Below are positions 29,280 to 38,660 of a stretch of DNA of 64,000 bases, in pieces. The notes below the pieces were generated by a model. That model made no database searches. It was given only the letters and a program-made list of their open reading frames with translations, and was not told the origin of the DNA. The translations under genes were made by a program, and so were the position numbers. The DNA is from Woronichinia naegeliana WA131 (GTDB lineage Bacteria > Cyanobacteriota > Cyanobacteriia > Cyanobacteriales > Microcystaceae), in NCBI GenBank assembly GCA_025370055.1, contig CP073041.1, positions 620,001 to 684,000 on the forward strand. Direction: 5' to 3'. How positions within the stretch are numbered: position 1 is the first letter of the stretch; the number at the start of each line of letters is the position of its first letter.

Positions 29280-29594
29280 GTTCAGGATGGTTAAAAGTGG
29301 GAAGTCTTACTGGCTATGCCTTAGAGAGACAAGAAGTCAATATAAGTTTGGAAGATACAGCAATTCTAAATTTGCGCTGTAGCAAGGGTTTCAGGTTTTA
29401 GTTCGCGTAATACGGGGGAAAATTCAACGGGATTAACAAGTTCATTTTACGAGTCTTCAAGCTTTTAGGTACAATAGTACGCCTAGGATTGCCCCAAAAA
29501 CCCCTTTTAAATGTTCTTTAAATCCCTAAAAGGCTTGCTGTGTCTAAAACTGAGAATTGCTGTGGAAGATAACGACTTTAAAGTTATAGCAGTT
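29280..29594 (+). pseudogene. C-terminal remnant of an unknown gene, interrupted by the MITE
   Basis: Leaving out the MITE and one copy of its 9-bp duplication, the plus strand reads GSGWLKVGSLTGYALERQEV and continues SLEDNDFKVIAV to a stop at 29593-29595 or nearby. This looks like the end of a beta-rich domain. No start or upstream part is present. I do not recognise the family. Confidence 0.35.
29358..29562. mobile_element. 205-bp MITE, copy 2 (9-bp TSD)
   Basis: The ends CAGCAATTCT / AGAATTGCTG are intact. The 9-bp duplication TGGAAGATA is perfect at 29349-29357 and 29563-29571. There is no coding capacity. The sequence is closely related to copy 1 at 15325-15530. The first 17 bases, CAGCAATTCTAAATTTG, match the terminus of the ISNCY-like element at 15540, the probable source of transposase. 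Confidence 0.9.
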
Positions 29595-29672
29595 TAACAA
29601 GTATAATAACATAAATATAGCATTTTTCATTAAAATGAGATATAAAATAAATGAAATTAATAATTCTTGAAA

Positions 29673-29759
29673 ATGAGAGCCTATTCCCTCGACTTTAGAC
29701 ACAAGATAGTTCAAACCTATGAGATTAAAGGGGGGGCTAAAAACCTTGCTGACTACTAG
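29673..29759 (+). pseudogene. IS630-type transposase N-terminal remnant
   Basis: Twenty-eight codons read MRAYSLDFRHKIVQTYEIKG and continue GAKNLADY to a stop. The start MRAYSLDLR-KIV is the standard N-terminus of another IS630 subgroup. Nothing else of the element remains, and scpA begins 35 bases further on. Confidence 0.65.
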
Positions 29760-29794
29760 GTTATTTTAACTCACATCAGACGTATAGTTATATT

Positions 29795-30577
29795 ATGACG
29801 ACATTAGCTGCTAGTGAAGCGATCGCCACCTTAATTGACCTTGCCGAGCGGGGGGATATCAATCCCTGGGATGTATCGGTAATCGAGGTGATTGATCGTT
29901 TTTTGCAAGAATTAGGGATTTTAAATAGTTTTGATCTGGCCTATCAACAACGCAATTTACCGCGATCGGGTCAAGCTTTTCTTTGGGCTTCTTTATTAGT
30001 GCGTTATAAGGCTGATACCTTGGAATTTTGGGGTCAGGAACCCGAACCTGAATCAGAGCTACCCCTAGAAGAACTTTTAACGGACGAAAATGGACTGCGA
30101 ACTCTACCCCTCCACCTAGAGCAACATCTACGGCGCAGAACTGCTGCTCCTCCTTTACGACGACGACGGGTCACATTACAGGAATTAATTGACCAAATCC
30201 AACAAATTGCTCAGGAAATTGACAAAGGAGATCGCCCCAAACCGGCCAAGCGTCCGCGTCCCCAATCTCGCAAAGAAGCTCTACAAATTATTACTGAGTT
30301 AGCTCACCAGGAAAATTTAACTGAGTTAGCCGCCCAATTAGATCAATTTTTACGGGGACGTTTACCCGAATTTGAAACCGAGGGAGAAGGCATTGAACTA
30401 GAGACTCTGCTGCATTGGTGGCATCAACATCAAGCCATTCAACAACCCATTTCTAAACAGGATAAGGTCGGAGTGTTTTGGGCCTTACTGTTACTTTGCT
30501 CTCAATCCAAAGTAGAATTATCCCAGGAAGAATTTTATCAGGATATTAAGGTACAAGTTATTCCTGAATTGGCTTAA
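29795..30577 (+). CDS. scpA: Segregation and condensation protein A
   Basis: This 260-residue kleisin bridges the two heads of the SMC condensin and recruits ScpB for chromosome segregation. The N-terminal SMC-binding region (LIDLAERGDINPWDVSVIEV, then IDRFLQEL) and a C-terminal winged-helix (VGVFWALLLLCSQSKVELSQEEFYQDI) are recognisable, joined by an acidic and Arg/Lys-rich linker at residues 80-160. It starts at ATG 29795. No scpB or smc is nearby, as is common in cyanobacteria. Confidence 0.9.
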   Translation: MTTLAASEAIATLIDLAERGDINPWDVSVIEVIDRFLQELGILNSFDLAYQQRNLPRSGQAFLWASLLVRYKADTLEFWGQEPEPESELPLEELLTDENGLRTLPLHLEQHLRRRTAAPPLRRRRVTLQELIDQIQQIAQEIDKGDRPKPAKRPRPQSRKEALQIITELAHQENLTELAAQLDQFLRGRLPEFETEGEGIELETLLHWWHQHQAIQQPISKQDKVGVFWALLLLCSQSKVELSQEEFYQDIKVQVIPELA

Positions 30578-31630
30578 ATTGCATGGGTGCATCCCAACTA
30601 GAGTAGTACGAGATATCTGAGGTAAAATAGAAAAAAGCTTGCTGTAAAATTTTTGTTGATTACGTCTGATGCGATGGCGAGAGTCCTGTTGTACCATTTT
30701 GCCGGATAATTTATCAACGAATTATTTACAGGTGGAAAAACTCCAGTTTTGAAAATAGATAAGCTGTCGCACATTTAGATTGCATAATGACTTTTCTGAA
30801 AGCTTTGTAACAAGGGGCTTAAGCCCCTTGCCTATATGCAGTTTAGATGATCAACAGCTTAGGGTTTAACAATGGCGGCATCGTGATTCTAACACCTTGC
30901 TACTGGCTCAAAAAAGAATCGTTGCTAGGCTTAAAGCGCGATCACAATGTAACTTTTATCAAGAAGTATGAGGCTTAAAAATCATTTCTTCCCGATTTCT
31001 TTACTTTTTTTGATTACTATTATTTCATAGACTCTCAATCCTGTAAAAGTTATATTTTTCTGCGCCCAATAATCGCTCTTCTACTTTGCAGTTTAATAAC
31101 ATTTTTCATTTTGTAGGGTGTAATTACAGAGTTTTGGAAATTACAGCGACTTTCGATCAAACCCGCCACAAGGGTTGGTCACCAAATCAAGTCTAGGCAA
31201 GGTTTTCACATTTTGTACATATACACGTTTGATAGCAATTTGCTGTAAAACGCAGAAACCTTACCCATGCTTGGACTCCACTAAAATCATAAGTAAAACT
31301 AATATAGTGTTTTTTACTTTGGTGAGGTATCTACAAATTTTGCTAACCACGAGCTTAAGCCCCTTGCCCGCCGTACGTCATTCTATGAAAATTGCTATAA
31401 ATTTAATGCTAAATTTTAAAACAGATCAATTTTTCATGACTATAATGACTATAATATAGATCGGGCGTATAAACTAAGAAATGACAATGCGGGTTATCTT
31501 GCAGGGCTGAATCTTGACTACTTAGTACGCATGCCTGTGAACTAAGCTCTTTTATCTCTGTTGACCTAGCGAAAAACTTGCAGTGCAACTCACAACGGAT
31601 AATCACCCACTAAACATTAGGGAGAGTGCT
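30578..31630. other. Long gene-free region with a palindromic repeat
   Basis: These 1,050 bases hold no credible gene. A perfect palindrome AAGGGGCTTAAGCCCCTT occurs near 30811-30828, and a partial copy (GAGCTTAAGCCCCTTG) at about 31350-31365. A HIP1-related site lies near 30940. The region may be the decayed remains of genes or the long leader of the next gene. Confidence 0.5.
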
Positions 31631-33766
31631 ATGGAAACAGAAGTTTCAAAATTATCCATGCTTCAACAAAAAGTTCCTTTAACCTGGACTATTCCCCCCG
31701 TTACTCATCTGGAATCGAGAGAAATCCCTGAATGCTGTAGTCGAGCGGCTAAAAGTTTAACTCGACAAGTCTTAGAAGCAACCACCGATCAGAAAGCGAT
31801 CATTTTCCAAGCTTCTCCAGGCAGTGGCAAAACCTTTATCGCCAGTTTTATTCATTGCCAATCTTGGTTAAAAGATACAGTTTTTGTGGAGATAGACTGC
31901 GCCCAATTACCCAAAGATGAGACAGGTCAAATTACCCTTAATGGACTCTTTGGTGATCTGCATACCAGGGGTGTGATTGAAGAGTTAAAGCAAGGAACGT
32001 TATTGATTGATAATGTTCACCTCTTAAGTCACAAAGAACGCGATCGCCTTTTAACGTTGCTCAAAAAAAGAGAAAGTAGTGCCAATCAAGTTCGTCTCAT
32101 TTTGGCCAGCCCCACCGCCATTGATAGTCAAGGAGCAGACATTCATCGCATCAGGCTCTTTGCTCTCTCCCAGCGTCGGGAAGATATTCCCCTATTTGCT
32201 AACTATTTTCTCAAAAAAATCTGTCAAAAACAAAATCGTCCTATTCTACAACTGAGTCAAGTCGTGCTACGGCGTTTAGTGAGTTATGACTATCCCCATA
32301 ACTTGGCCGAATTAGAAATAATTTTGACTCGTGCTGTCTTGATGACTCCCCTCGCAGAAACGGTGATTTCTGAACAAGCTCTTTGGTCAGTGCAAGCTAA
32401 GAAAAATACCTTTCGTCTTGATCTTTTGGAATATGTTCCTGGACTACGCCAATTCTTGCTCAGTAAATGGTGGTTAAAACCTTTTTGGTGGCTCCACATG
32501 GCACTTTTTATTCCTTTGATAATCTCTGGTTTGATGGGGTCTCATCCACGCGGTCAAAGCTTAACCCTTAACATTTTTTGGGCATGGTGGTGGCCCTTCT
32601 ATTTATTACTGTTTCCCATCGTTGGCCGACTTTGGTGTGCAGTTTGTCCCTTTATGATCACGGGGGAATGGATTCAGAAAATTTCCCTTTGGATTTATCC
32701 GCGTCAATTGCGGGCTTGGCCCAATAAATGGCTAAATCAATGGGGAGCCTGGTGTGTTTGGGGTGGATTTTTAGTGATTTATCTTTGGGAAAAACTCTGG
32801 GATTTACCTCATTCAGCCTATCTTTCCACCTGGTTATTGTTAATTATTACCGCAGGGGCAGTTCTCTTTAGTCTGATTTATGAAAGACGGTTATGGTGTC
32901 GTTATTTATGTCCCATTGGTGGCATGAATGGAATGTTTGCCAAACTTTCAATGATTGAGTTGCGTGCCACCGAACAATTCTGTGGGCAATTGTGTACGGC
33001 TAAAGCTTGTCAAAAACCGACTGGTGCGAGTAATGTTACCTTTGCTGAGGCTCTACCCCAGGAAGGCCAGGCCAGTAAGGGATGCCCTATTTATTCTCTG
33101 CCTGCTCAGTTATCTAATAACCGCGACTGTGTGTTATGTATGGGCTGCATTAAGTCTTGCCCGAATCGTTCTGTACAGCTAAATTTACGTTTCCCAGCCG
33201 CTGATTTATGGGAAAATCATCGTGGTTTTGCAGCAGAAGTTGCCCTACTACTATTGCTATTGGGAGGTGTCTTTTTGCATAATTCCCAAGCGTTTCTCAG
33301 TTGGTTTGGATTCGGTTATTTACCTGTTGACTTTGAGCATTTTCTGGTGGCGGTTCCAACGGCGATCGCTCTTTTAAGTTTACCGGCGATCACTATTTAT
33401 GTAACGCATAAAATTAGTCAGTTACTTGATCCTCAACTGCCTGATTATGTCACAATGGCCTATGTCTATTTACCCATGACTCTAGCGGCAAATCTGGCCT
33501 ATTATCTACCATCTTTAATTACTGAATCAGGAAAAATTTTACCAATTTTTGCTCAGAATATTGGTTTCCAAGGCCTTTCTTTACCGAGCTTAACTTGGGG
33601 CATGGAAGTTGCCCATTTTGTCCAGGGTGCGTCCCTATTAGCCATTGTGCCGTTGAGTATTTTTATCTTAGTTAAAATTAGCCAACGTCCTTTATTAAGC
33701 AATTTACCCCATCTTGGTTTAATGATCGGATTTGTGGGTCTGTTTTTCCGTTTGATGGTGTTTTAG
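31631..33766 (+). CDS. AAA+ (sigma-54-activator-like) domain fused to a membrane polyferredoxin
   Basis: I chose the ATG at 31631 because an AGGGAG ribosome-binding site precedes it; the open frame extends to GTG 31583. The protein has 711 residues. Residues 30-260 form an AAA+ domain with Walker A GSGKT (64-68) and Walker B LLIDN (about 124-128), of the enhancer-binding-protein type. The loop that should carry GAFTGA reads NGLFGDLHTRGVIEE, so sigma-54 contact is lost. From about residue 285 there are several membrane helices and NosR/CcoG-like cysteine motifs: C-x2-CP at 336/339, C-x3-CP at 423/427, Cys 451/455/460/485 and a ferredoxin motif C-x2-C-x2-C-x3-CP at 500-510. Probable role: a redox-responsive membrane protein; its partner is unknown. 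Confidence 0.82.
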   Translation: METEVSKLSMLQQKVPLTWTIPPVTHLESREIPECCSRAAKSLTRQVLEATTDQKAIIFQASPGSGKTFIASFIHCQSWLKDTVFVEIDCAQLPKDETGQITLNGLFGDLHTRGVIEELKQGTLLIDNVHLLSHKERDRLLTLLKKRESSANQVRLILASPTAIDSQGADIHRIRLFALSQRREDIPLFANYFLKKICQKQNRPILQLSQVVLRRLVSYDYPHNLAELEIILTRAVLMTPLAETVISEQALWSVQAKKNTFRLDLLEYVPGLRQFLLSKWWLKPFWWLHMALFIPLIISGLMGSHPRGQSLTLNIFWAWWWPFYLLLFPIVGRLWCAVCPFMITGEWIQKISLWIYPRQLRAWPNKWLNQWGAWCVWGGFLVIYLWEKLWDLPHSAYLSTWLLLIITAGAVLFSLIYERRLWCRYLCPIGGMNGMFAKLSMIELRATEQFCGQLCTAKACQKPTGASNVTFAEALPQEGQASKGCPIYSLPAQLSNNRDCVLCMGCIKSCPNRSVQLNLRFPAADLWENHRGFAAEVALLLLLLGGVFLHNSQAFLSWFGFGYLPVDFEHFLVAVPTAIALLSLPAITIYVTHKISQLLDPQLPDYVTMAYVYLPMTLAANLAYYLPSLITESGKILPIFAQNIGFQGLSLPSLTWGMEVAHFVQGASLLAIVPLSIFILVKISQRPLLSNLPHLGLMIGFVGLFFRLMVF

Positions 33767-33842
33767 GTAATGTTCTGAATCTGTGGCTAGATCGCTCTCT
33801 AATGGTCAAACTGACTAGGATTCAGAAAATCGATCCACAGGT
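33766..33842. repeat. 77-bp structured repeat, copy 1
   Basis: This sequence begins right at the stop codon of the preceding gene and is repeated at 34124-34202 with about five differences. It holds three pairs of complementary segments, CTGAAT/ATTCAG, CTGTGG/CCACAG and GATCG/CGATC, arranged so that the first pair crosses the other two. Confidence 0.75.
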
Positions 33843-34123
33843 TCAAGGCTCACAACATTGCTCAAGAGCTATATGCCTATTCAGCAAGCCCTATGTAGAG
33901 AGTAGGCGATCTCTTTTAAAATAAAGAAGCGGTCAGTGTTACAATCACTAGCCGCGTAAAAAGAAGTGAAAAATTTCAAACAAATGAACAAAGTCCATCT
34001 TGTTTCAACAGAAACCATTAGGAACGTCCACATGATTAATTGTAGCATTGAATCTAACTTTGATGCTAACCCAGGCTGTAACCTCTCAAAACAGCTTTGA
34101 TTTTGGCGGCGATCATGATTTAA
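33843..34123. other. Gene-free spacer with an IS5-like end relic
   Basis: TTCAGCAAGCCCTATGTAG near 33880-33898 matches the outer end of the IS5-like family in this window, a solo relic. A 38-codon frame (33984-34100) has no good ribosome-binding site and is not called. Nothing else is seen. Confidence 0.5.
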
Positions 34124-34202
34124 GGTAATGTTCTGGATCTGTGGCTAGATCGCTCTCTAATGGGCAAACTGACTAGGATTCAGAAAGTCGATCCACAGGT
34201 TT
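34124..34202. repeat. 77-bp structured repeat, copy 2, upstream of ureG
   Basis: It is the second copy of the element at 33766-33842. Substitutions include GATCT for AATCT in the first arm. It ends 35 bases before ureG and would be transcribed in its leader. Confidence 0.75.
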
Positions 34203-34237
34203 GCAACATCACCCCTTTATTCTAGAACGTTTAACAA

Positions 34238-34843
34238 ATGATTACTCCTCTGCGTGTTGGTATCGCTGGCCCCGTTGGTTCAGGAAAAACGGCTCTTTTA
34301 GATCATCTTTGTAAGGCTCTTCGCGATCGCGCCTCGATTGCCGTTGTCACCAATGATATTTATACCCAGGAAGATGCTCAGTTTTTGGTTCGTTCCCAAG
34401 CCCTAACCCCCGATCGCATTTTAGGCGTTGAAACAGGCGGTTGTCCCCATACCGCTATACGAGAAGATGCTTCTATGAATTTGGCGGCGATCGAACAATT
34501 AGAAAGTCAATTTACTTCCCTGGATTTAGTCTTTTTGGAAAGTGGTGGAGACAATTTAGCTGCAACCTTTAGTCCTGAATTAGTAGATTTAACCCTTTAC
34601 GTTATCGATGTGGCTGCTGGGGATAAAATTCCTCGCAAAGGTGGGCCAGGGATTACCAAATCTGATTTATTAGTGATTAATAAAATTGATTTAGCTCCCT
34701 TCGTTGGAGCCGATTTAACCGTAATGGACAGAGATGCCAAGAAAATGCGCGGTGAAAAACCCTTTATTTTTACCAATCTCAAAACCCAGCAAGGGCTACC
34801 AGAGGTTATTGCTTTTGTGGCAGATCATCTAGTTAAAAATTAG
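34238..34843 (+). CDS. ureG: Urease accessory GTPase UreG
   Basis: UreG couples GTP hydrolysis to nickel delivery for urease maturation, working with UreE, UreF and UreH/D. The 201-residue protein has the P-loop [11 protein letters not shown] (residues 10-20), the metal-binding [11 protein letters not shown] with the Cys-Pro-His motif, the [15 protein letters not shown] segment and the guanine-specificity NKIDLAP. No other urease gene is in the window, so the urease genes are scattered, as is often seen in cyanobacteria. Confidence 0.96.
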   Translation: MITPLRVGIAGPVGSGKTALLDHLCKALRDRASIAVVTNDIYTQEDAQFLVRSQALTPDRILGVETGGCPHTAIREDASMNLAAIEQLESQFTSLDLVFLESGGDNLAATFSPELVDLTLYVIDVAAGDKIPRKGGPGITKSDLLVINKIDLAPFVGADLTVMDRDAKKMRGEKPFIFTNLKTQQGLPEVIAFVADHLVKN

Positions 34844-34892
34844 TGACAAGCTCAAGATTTTAAGGACAATTTTGGGGACGCAAACTCTGGGT

Positions 34893-36155
34893 TTAAGTTC
34901 GAGAATGGAAGGATTGGGAGGCTAAACAGGCTGTTCCATAGGCAGCTTCGGTTTGGGGAGAAAGCAAAATGGGAACCTGACAATATCGGGAACGAATTGC
35001 TCGCCAGGTTGCGTTTTTAGCTCCACCGCCAGCCGTATAAATGCGGGTTAAAGGAGTGGCTCCTAAGGCCTGTAGTTTTTGATAACCCATTGCTTCAATT
35101 TTGGCTAATCCCTCCAGGATTGCCTGTAAAAAATCGACTTTTTGGGCCGGACGGGGTTCTAATCGTGGTGACATTTGGGGATCATTAATGGGAAAGCGAT
35201 CGCCGATTTTAGGGAGAGGATAATAATCATAGGGGCTGATTATCTGAGGATCAATTTGAGAACTTAAATCGATCAATTCCTGATCACTAAAAAACTGTTT
35301 GAGCACCGTTCCCCCTGCATTAGACGCTCCTCCCGTTAACCACAAATCGCCCCAACGATGGCTATAAACTCCCGAACTTAAATCCTCAACGTAGGTTCGG
35401 CTCAGTAATTTTAAAACCAGGGTTGATCCCAAGGATGTGACCGCTTCTCCGGGTTGATTTGCTCCACTAGCAAAAAAGGCAGCAATGCTGTCGGTGGTTC
35501 CCGCACAAATCAGGCAATCGGGATTAATTTGCAACCGTTGAGCTAGATCAGGTTTAAGGGGCGCGATCGCTGTTCCTGGGGTGAGAACCTGAGGCAATAT
35601 TTCCCGAAAAGAGGTATTTTTTAACCAATTGGGATAACTCAGTTTTTGTACGTCGTAGCCCAGTTTTAGGGCATTGTGATAGTCACTAAAACCCAATTTT
35701 CCATGCAGTAAAAAACCAAGCCAATCGGCCTGATGCAAAAAATAATGCGCTTCCGCAAAAATAGCCTGTTCAGACCACCAGAGTAATTTGGCCAAACTAG
35801 AACTAGAACTGCGGGCCAAATGATTAGGCGGTACTAGCTTTTCGAGGGAAGATTGAACGGCAAAACCGCGCTCCTCGTTATAGAGTAGGGGATGGTCTAG
35901 AGGTTGACCCTGGCGATCGCCAAGGATTACCGTTCCTGATGTACCATTAACAGCAATGGCTTGTAGTTTAGCTCTAATTTGCAGGGGCAGATCGGCCAAT
36001 AAATCCGTTAAAGTGTTTTGCCAACAGCCACACCAATCCAGACTATCCGGGGGCGTAAATAGCCGTGAACTTTCCGCCAAAATTTGGCCCTGATGATCAA
36101 CGGCGATCGCCCTGGCTCCCGATGTTCCAAAATCTATACCGAGAAAAGCTGTCAT
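34893..36155 (-). CDS. FGGY-family carbohydrate kinase (possible D-ribulose/xylulose kinase)
   Basis: The kinase has 420 residues, shorter than the 480-500 of typical members. The ATPase-fold motifs are FLGIDFGTSGARAIA (phosphate 1), AVNGTSGTVIL, ICAGTTDSIAAFF and TAGGGAKNATWRAIRS (adenosine motif). It resembles the compact kinases of cyanobacteria and plants for which a D-ribulose kinase activity has been described; the substrate here is inferred from that resemblance only. It lies 15 bases after the alanine dehydrogenase gene and is probably co-transcribed with it. Confidence 0.82.
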   Translation of the reverse strand: MTAFLGIDFGTSGARAIAVDHQGQILAESSRLFTPPDSLDWCGCWQNTLTDLLADLPLQIRAKLQAIAVNGTSGTVILGDRQGQPLDHPLLYNEERGFAVQSSLEKLVPPNHLARSSSSSLAKLLWWSEQAIFAEAHYFLHQADWLGFLLHGKLGFSDYHNALKLGYDVQKLSYPNWLKNTSFREILPQVLTPGTAIAPLKPDLAQRLQINPDCLICAGTTDSIAAFFASGANQPGEAVTSLGSTLVLKLLSRTYVEDLSSGVYSHRWGDLWLTGGASNAGGTVLKQFFSDQELIDLSSQIDPQIISPYDYYPLPKIGDRFPINDPQMSPRLEPRPAQKVDFLQAILEGLAKIEAMGYQKLQALGATPLTRIYTAGGGAKNATWRAIRSRYCQVPILLSPQTEAAYGTACLASQSFHSRT

Positions 36156-36170
36156 TATTACGAAGGAAAA

Positions 36171-37259
36171 TTAGGCCACCAAATCAGGGAAAACCGACTG
36201 TACCGCCGGATGCACCAAACGATGATGCTGAACATTCAAACCCTTGGCTAAAGCAGCATCCTGGTGAAGAGCCTCTAAACCCTGATTGGCTAACTGGAGA
36301 ACGTAGGGCAAAGTACTATTGTTTAAGGCTTGGGTCGCTGTCCAGGGAGTTGCACCAGGCATATTGGGAATACCGACATGAACAACGCCTTCTTCCACAT
36401 AACTGGGCTGACTGTGGGATGTGGTTCTGAGGGTTTCAATACAGCCCCCCTGATCAACGGCCACATCAATAATCACCGAACCGGCCTGCATTTGAGCCAC
36501 CAGGGAACGAGAAACTAAAATCGGGGCGCGTTTGCCTGGGATTAAAACGGCTCCAATTAACAAATCAGCCTGGGGAACGATCGCCTCAATTTGAGAAGCA
36601 TTACTGTAGAGCAATTGCACGCGGGAACCAAAGAGGGTTTCCAAATAACTGAGACGGTCAACGTTAACATCCAGAATGGTCACTTGGGCCCCCAGACCGA
36701 CCGCAATTTTAGCCGCTTCTGTCCCGACTACGCCTCCCCCTAAAATCACCACTTTTCCAGGTGCAACGCCTGGAACGCCTCCCAGTAATACCCCTCGTCC
36801 TCCCTGTTGTTTTTCGAGATAGCGGGCCCCCAATTGAACCGCCAAACGTCCGGCAATGATGCTCATGGGACTGAGCAGGGGTAAACGTCGATCCGCTAGT
36901 TCCACAGTTTCATAGGCGATCGCGGTAATGCCTGATTGGAGTAGAGCTTCTGTTAAAACCCGATCAGCGGCCAAATGAAGATAGGTAAATAACAGTTTAG
37001 GCTTACCCAAAAAGCCATATTCTGAGGGCAGAGGTTCTTTGACCTTCACCACTAAGTCCTGTTGCCAGGCTGCTAGGGCTGTTTCCACAATGGTTGCCCC
37101 CGCCGCTTCATAGAGGCGATCGCTGAAACTAGAGCCAAGACCCGCCTGAGTTTCTACAAGGACAGAATGTCCCTGCTCAGTGAGAGACCGGACTGCACTG
37201 GGGGTTAAGCCCACTCGATACTCTTGATCCTTGATTTCCTTGGGAATACCGATCTGCAT
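36171..37259 (-). CDS. ald: Alanine dehydrogenase
   Basis: This NAD-dependent enzyme oxidatively deaminates L-alanine to pyruvate and ammonium. It has 362 residues. The N-terminal domain has the substrate-contact Arg in [12 protein letters not shown], the Lys in [12 protein letters not shown] and the His in TYLHLAADR. The Rossmann motif [14 protein letters not shown] and [11 protein letters not shown] follow, and the [15 protein letters not shown] active-site Asp loop is intact. It starts at ATG 37259. Confidence 0.96.
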   Translation of the reverse strand: MQIGIPKEIKDQEYRVGLTPSAVRSLTEQGHSVLVETQAGLGSSFSDRLYEAAGATIVETALAAWQQDLVVKVKEPLPSEYGFLGKPKLLFTYLHLAADRVLTEALLQSGITAIAYETVELADRRLPLLSPMSIIAGRLAVQLGARYLEKQQGGRGVLLGGVPGVAPGKVVILGGGVVGTEAAKIAVGLGAQVTILDVNVDRLSYLETLFGSRVQLLYSNASQIEAIVPQADLLIGAVLIPGKRAPILVSRSLVAQMQAGSVIIDVAVDQGGCIETLRTTSHSQPSYVEEGVVHVGIPNMPGATPWTATQALNNSTLPYVLQLANQGLEALHQDAALAKGLNVQHHRLVHPAVQSVFPDLVA

Positions 37260-37261
37260 AG

Positions 37262-37630
37262 CTACTTATCCTCAATTTCTGTTTGTAATATAAAGGCAAA
37301 ACCGCCATAGTTTTCAAGAACTTGATCAATTGTTGTTGTTAGTGCGATTGTGCGCTTGATGATGGCGACAATTTGGGAATAATGCTCAAAATCATCGTCG
37401 GTAAATTCTCGATCTTTACGGTCTTTTAGCCATTTATGACAAACTTGATAACCACCAATATAAAAGTTATAAATTTCGGAGGGAACGTTATCAATATATT
37501 GGGTTTTGTTGATATAAACTCGACCGTTTTGTTTTTCTGTGGGTTCGGTATAGATAATTTTTTCTATTTGTAAATACTTCGTTGATAGCTTTTCTTGTGA
37601 AAAGATATGATAAGACTTTCGCGATAACAC
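37262..37630 (-). pseudogene. C-terminal remnant of a type ISP restriction-modification enzyme or adenine methyltransferase
   Basis: The frame contains NVPSEIYNFYIGGYQVCHKW, then LKDRKDREFTDDDFEHYSQI and a long helix. This pattern (IGGYQ-x4-KWLKDRK, then HY-x-xIV) closes the large type ISP or Mmei-like restriction-methylation polypeptides. The catalytic motifs and most of the protein are missing. It ends two bases before ald, so it may be translationally linked by chance. A start at 37630 exists but is probably not native. Confidence 0.65.
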
Positions 37631-38389
37631 CAGACATAATCAATGAAAAATTTACAGTAAGAATTAATTTATCAAAAAGTGATCGCTTTCTTAATCCTAA
37701 ATATAAACTGCGATCGCCACTTCCCATCTCATCCCCATAAAATGCGATCGCCTGTGTGGAATTTTAATCGGGAAAGTACCGGATAGTGCGCTAGGGGGAA
37801 TTAACTCTGTTGCTTTTTCCTGTCTATTTTGGGGGAGACAACTTACGACTTAGTCTAGATAGAACAGGAGTGCCAAAAGAAAATATGAGTAGTTCATCTT
37901 TGTCGATGTTACGACTGACGATAGAAATATGTAATTGTGTTTAATTCCATTCTGGTTGTCTTAAACTGTTCAAAGGATTGCACTCCTGTTGTGAAAATCA
38001 TGGATGCTTTGCGTCTTTATCCCAGGCCAGTCTTCGCCTCTGTCAGTTAGATCCCTACACTTTTTTTACTGCAAAGATCCAAGAGATCAAAACACCTGAA
38101 TCACTGTCACTATTTATTCAGTATATATACGGATGGCTATTCTGCGTGAACTATGGTATCGTTACCCTCGGACTTCATAAGTAATTGTTTATTCATCTAC
38201 AATTAGTTGTTTATTCATCTGCTTTCTTATGTGGTCACTATGTTTGTCCTCCTAACTTTGAGATTTATCAGAAGTGTGGTCGTTTTTCTAGAATAGAAGC
38301 TCTATTCAGCTGGTCCTTAACACCTTAAATTTGAGTAGGATTACCATGGTAAAACAAAATTCTTGCTCACATAATAGTATATGTATTTA
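37631..38389. other. Gene-free region upstream of the exported-protein block
   Basis: About 760 bases have two HIP1 sites (near 37710 and 37743) and otherwise no recognisable gene, RNA or repeat. Short frames here have no ribosome-binding site or family resemblance. Confidence 0.5.
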
Positions 38390-38612
38390 GGGCTTGCTGA
38401 ATAAGTATAGAACCCTTGCCAGATAATGCTTTCAAGCATTTTAAAAACGATCAGGTGCAAGGTTATGGCCTTTGGAGGCTCAAAGCCCATGCACGTCGTT
38501 GGAAAACTGGGGGTTGAAATTGGAAACTACTCTCTGAAGTCACTCTCTGAAGTCACCATTTTTCGCCTCCTGTGGCATCTAGGTTCGTTTTGTGGACTTT
38601 TTCAGCAAGCCC
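38390..38612. mobile_element. 223-bp MITE with IS5-like ends (6-bp TSD)
   Basis: The ends GGGCTTGCTGAATAAGT and GGACTTTTTCAGCAAGCCC match the outer bases of the resident IS5-like elements. The target duplication TATTTA at 38384-38389 and 38613-38618 is of the same type as theirs. Internally there is no transposase; a 13-bp direct repeat (CTCTGAAGTCA type) occurs at about 38529-38553. Confidence 0.9.
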
Positions 38613-38660
38613 TATTTATTGTTTCATTGACTTTTTTTTAGATGAGGAGTGCTTAACGCA

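Noticed and set aside
31175-31459. 94-aa frame upstream of the AAA+ fusion
   Set aside because: Composition is random, no start signal is present, and the sequence is AT-rich spacer.
31631-32400. A sigma-54-dependent transcription activator
   Set aside because: The GAFTGA loop and a C-terminal DNA-binding helix-turn-helix are absent and the chain continues into membrane helices.
33984-34100. 38-codon frame between the two 77-bp repeats
   Set aside because: It has no convincing ribosome-binding site, no recognisable relatives and no paralogue in the window.
37491-37727. 78-aa frame overlapping the restriction-enzyme remnant
   Set aside because: It overlaps a frame with recognisable homology and has no features of its own.
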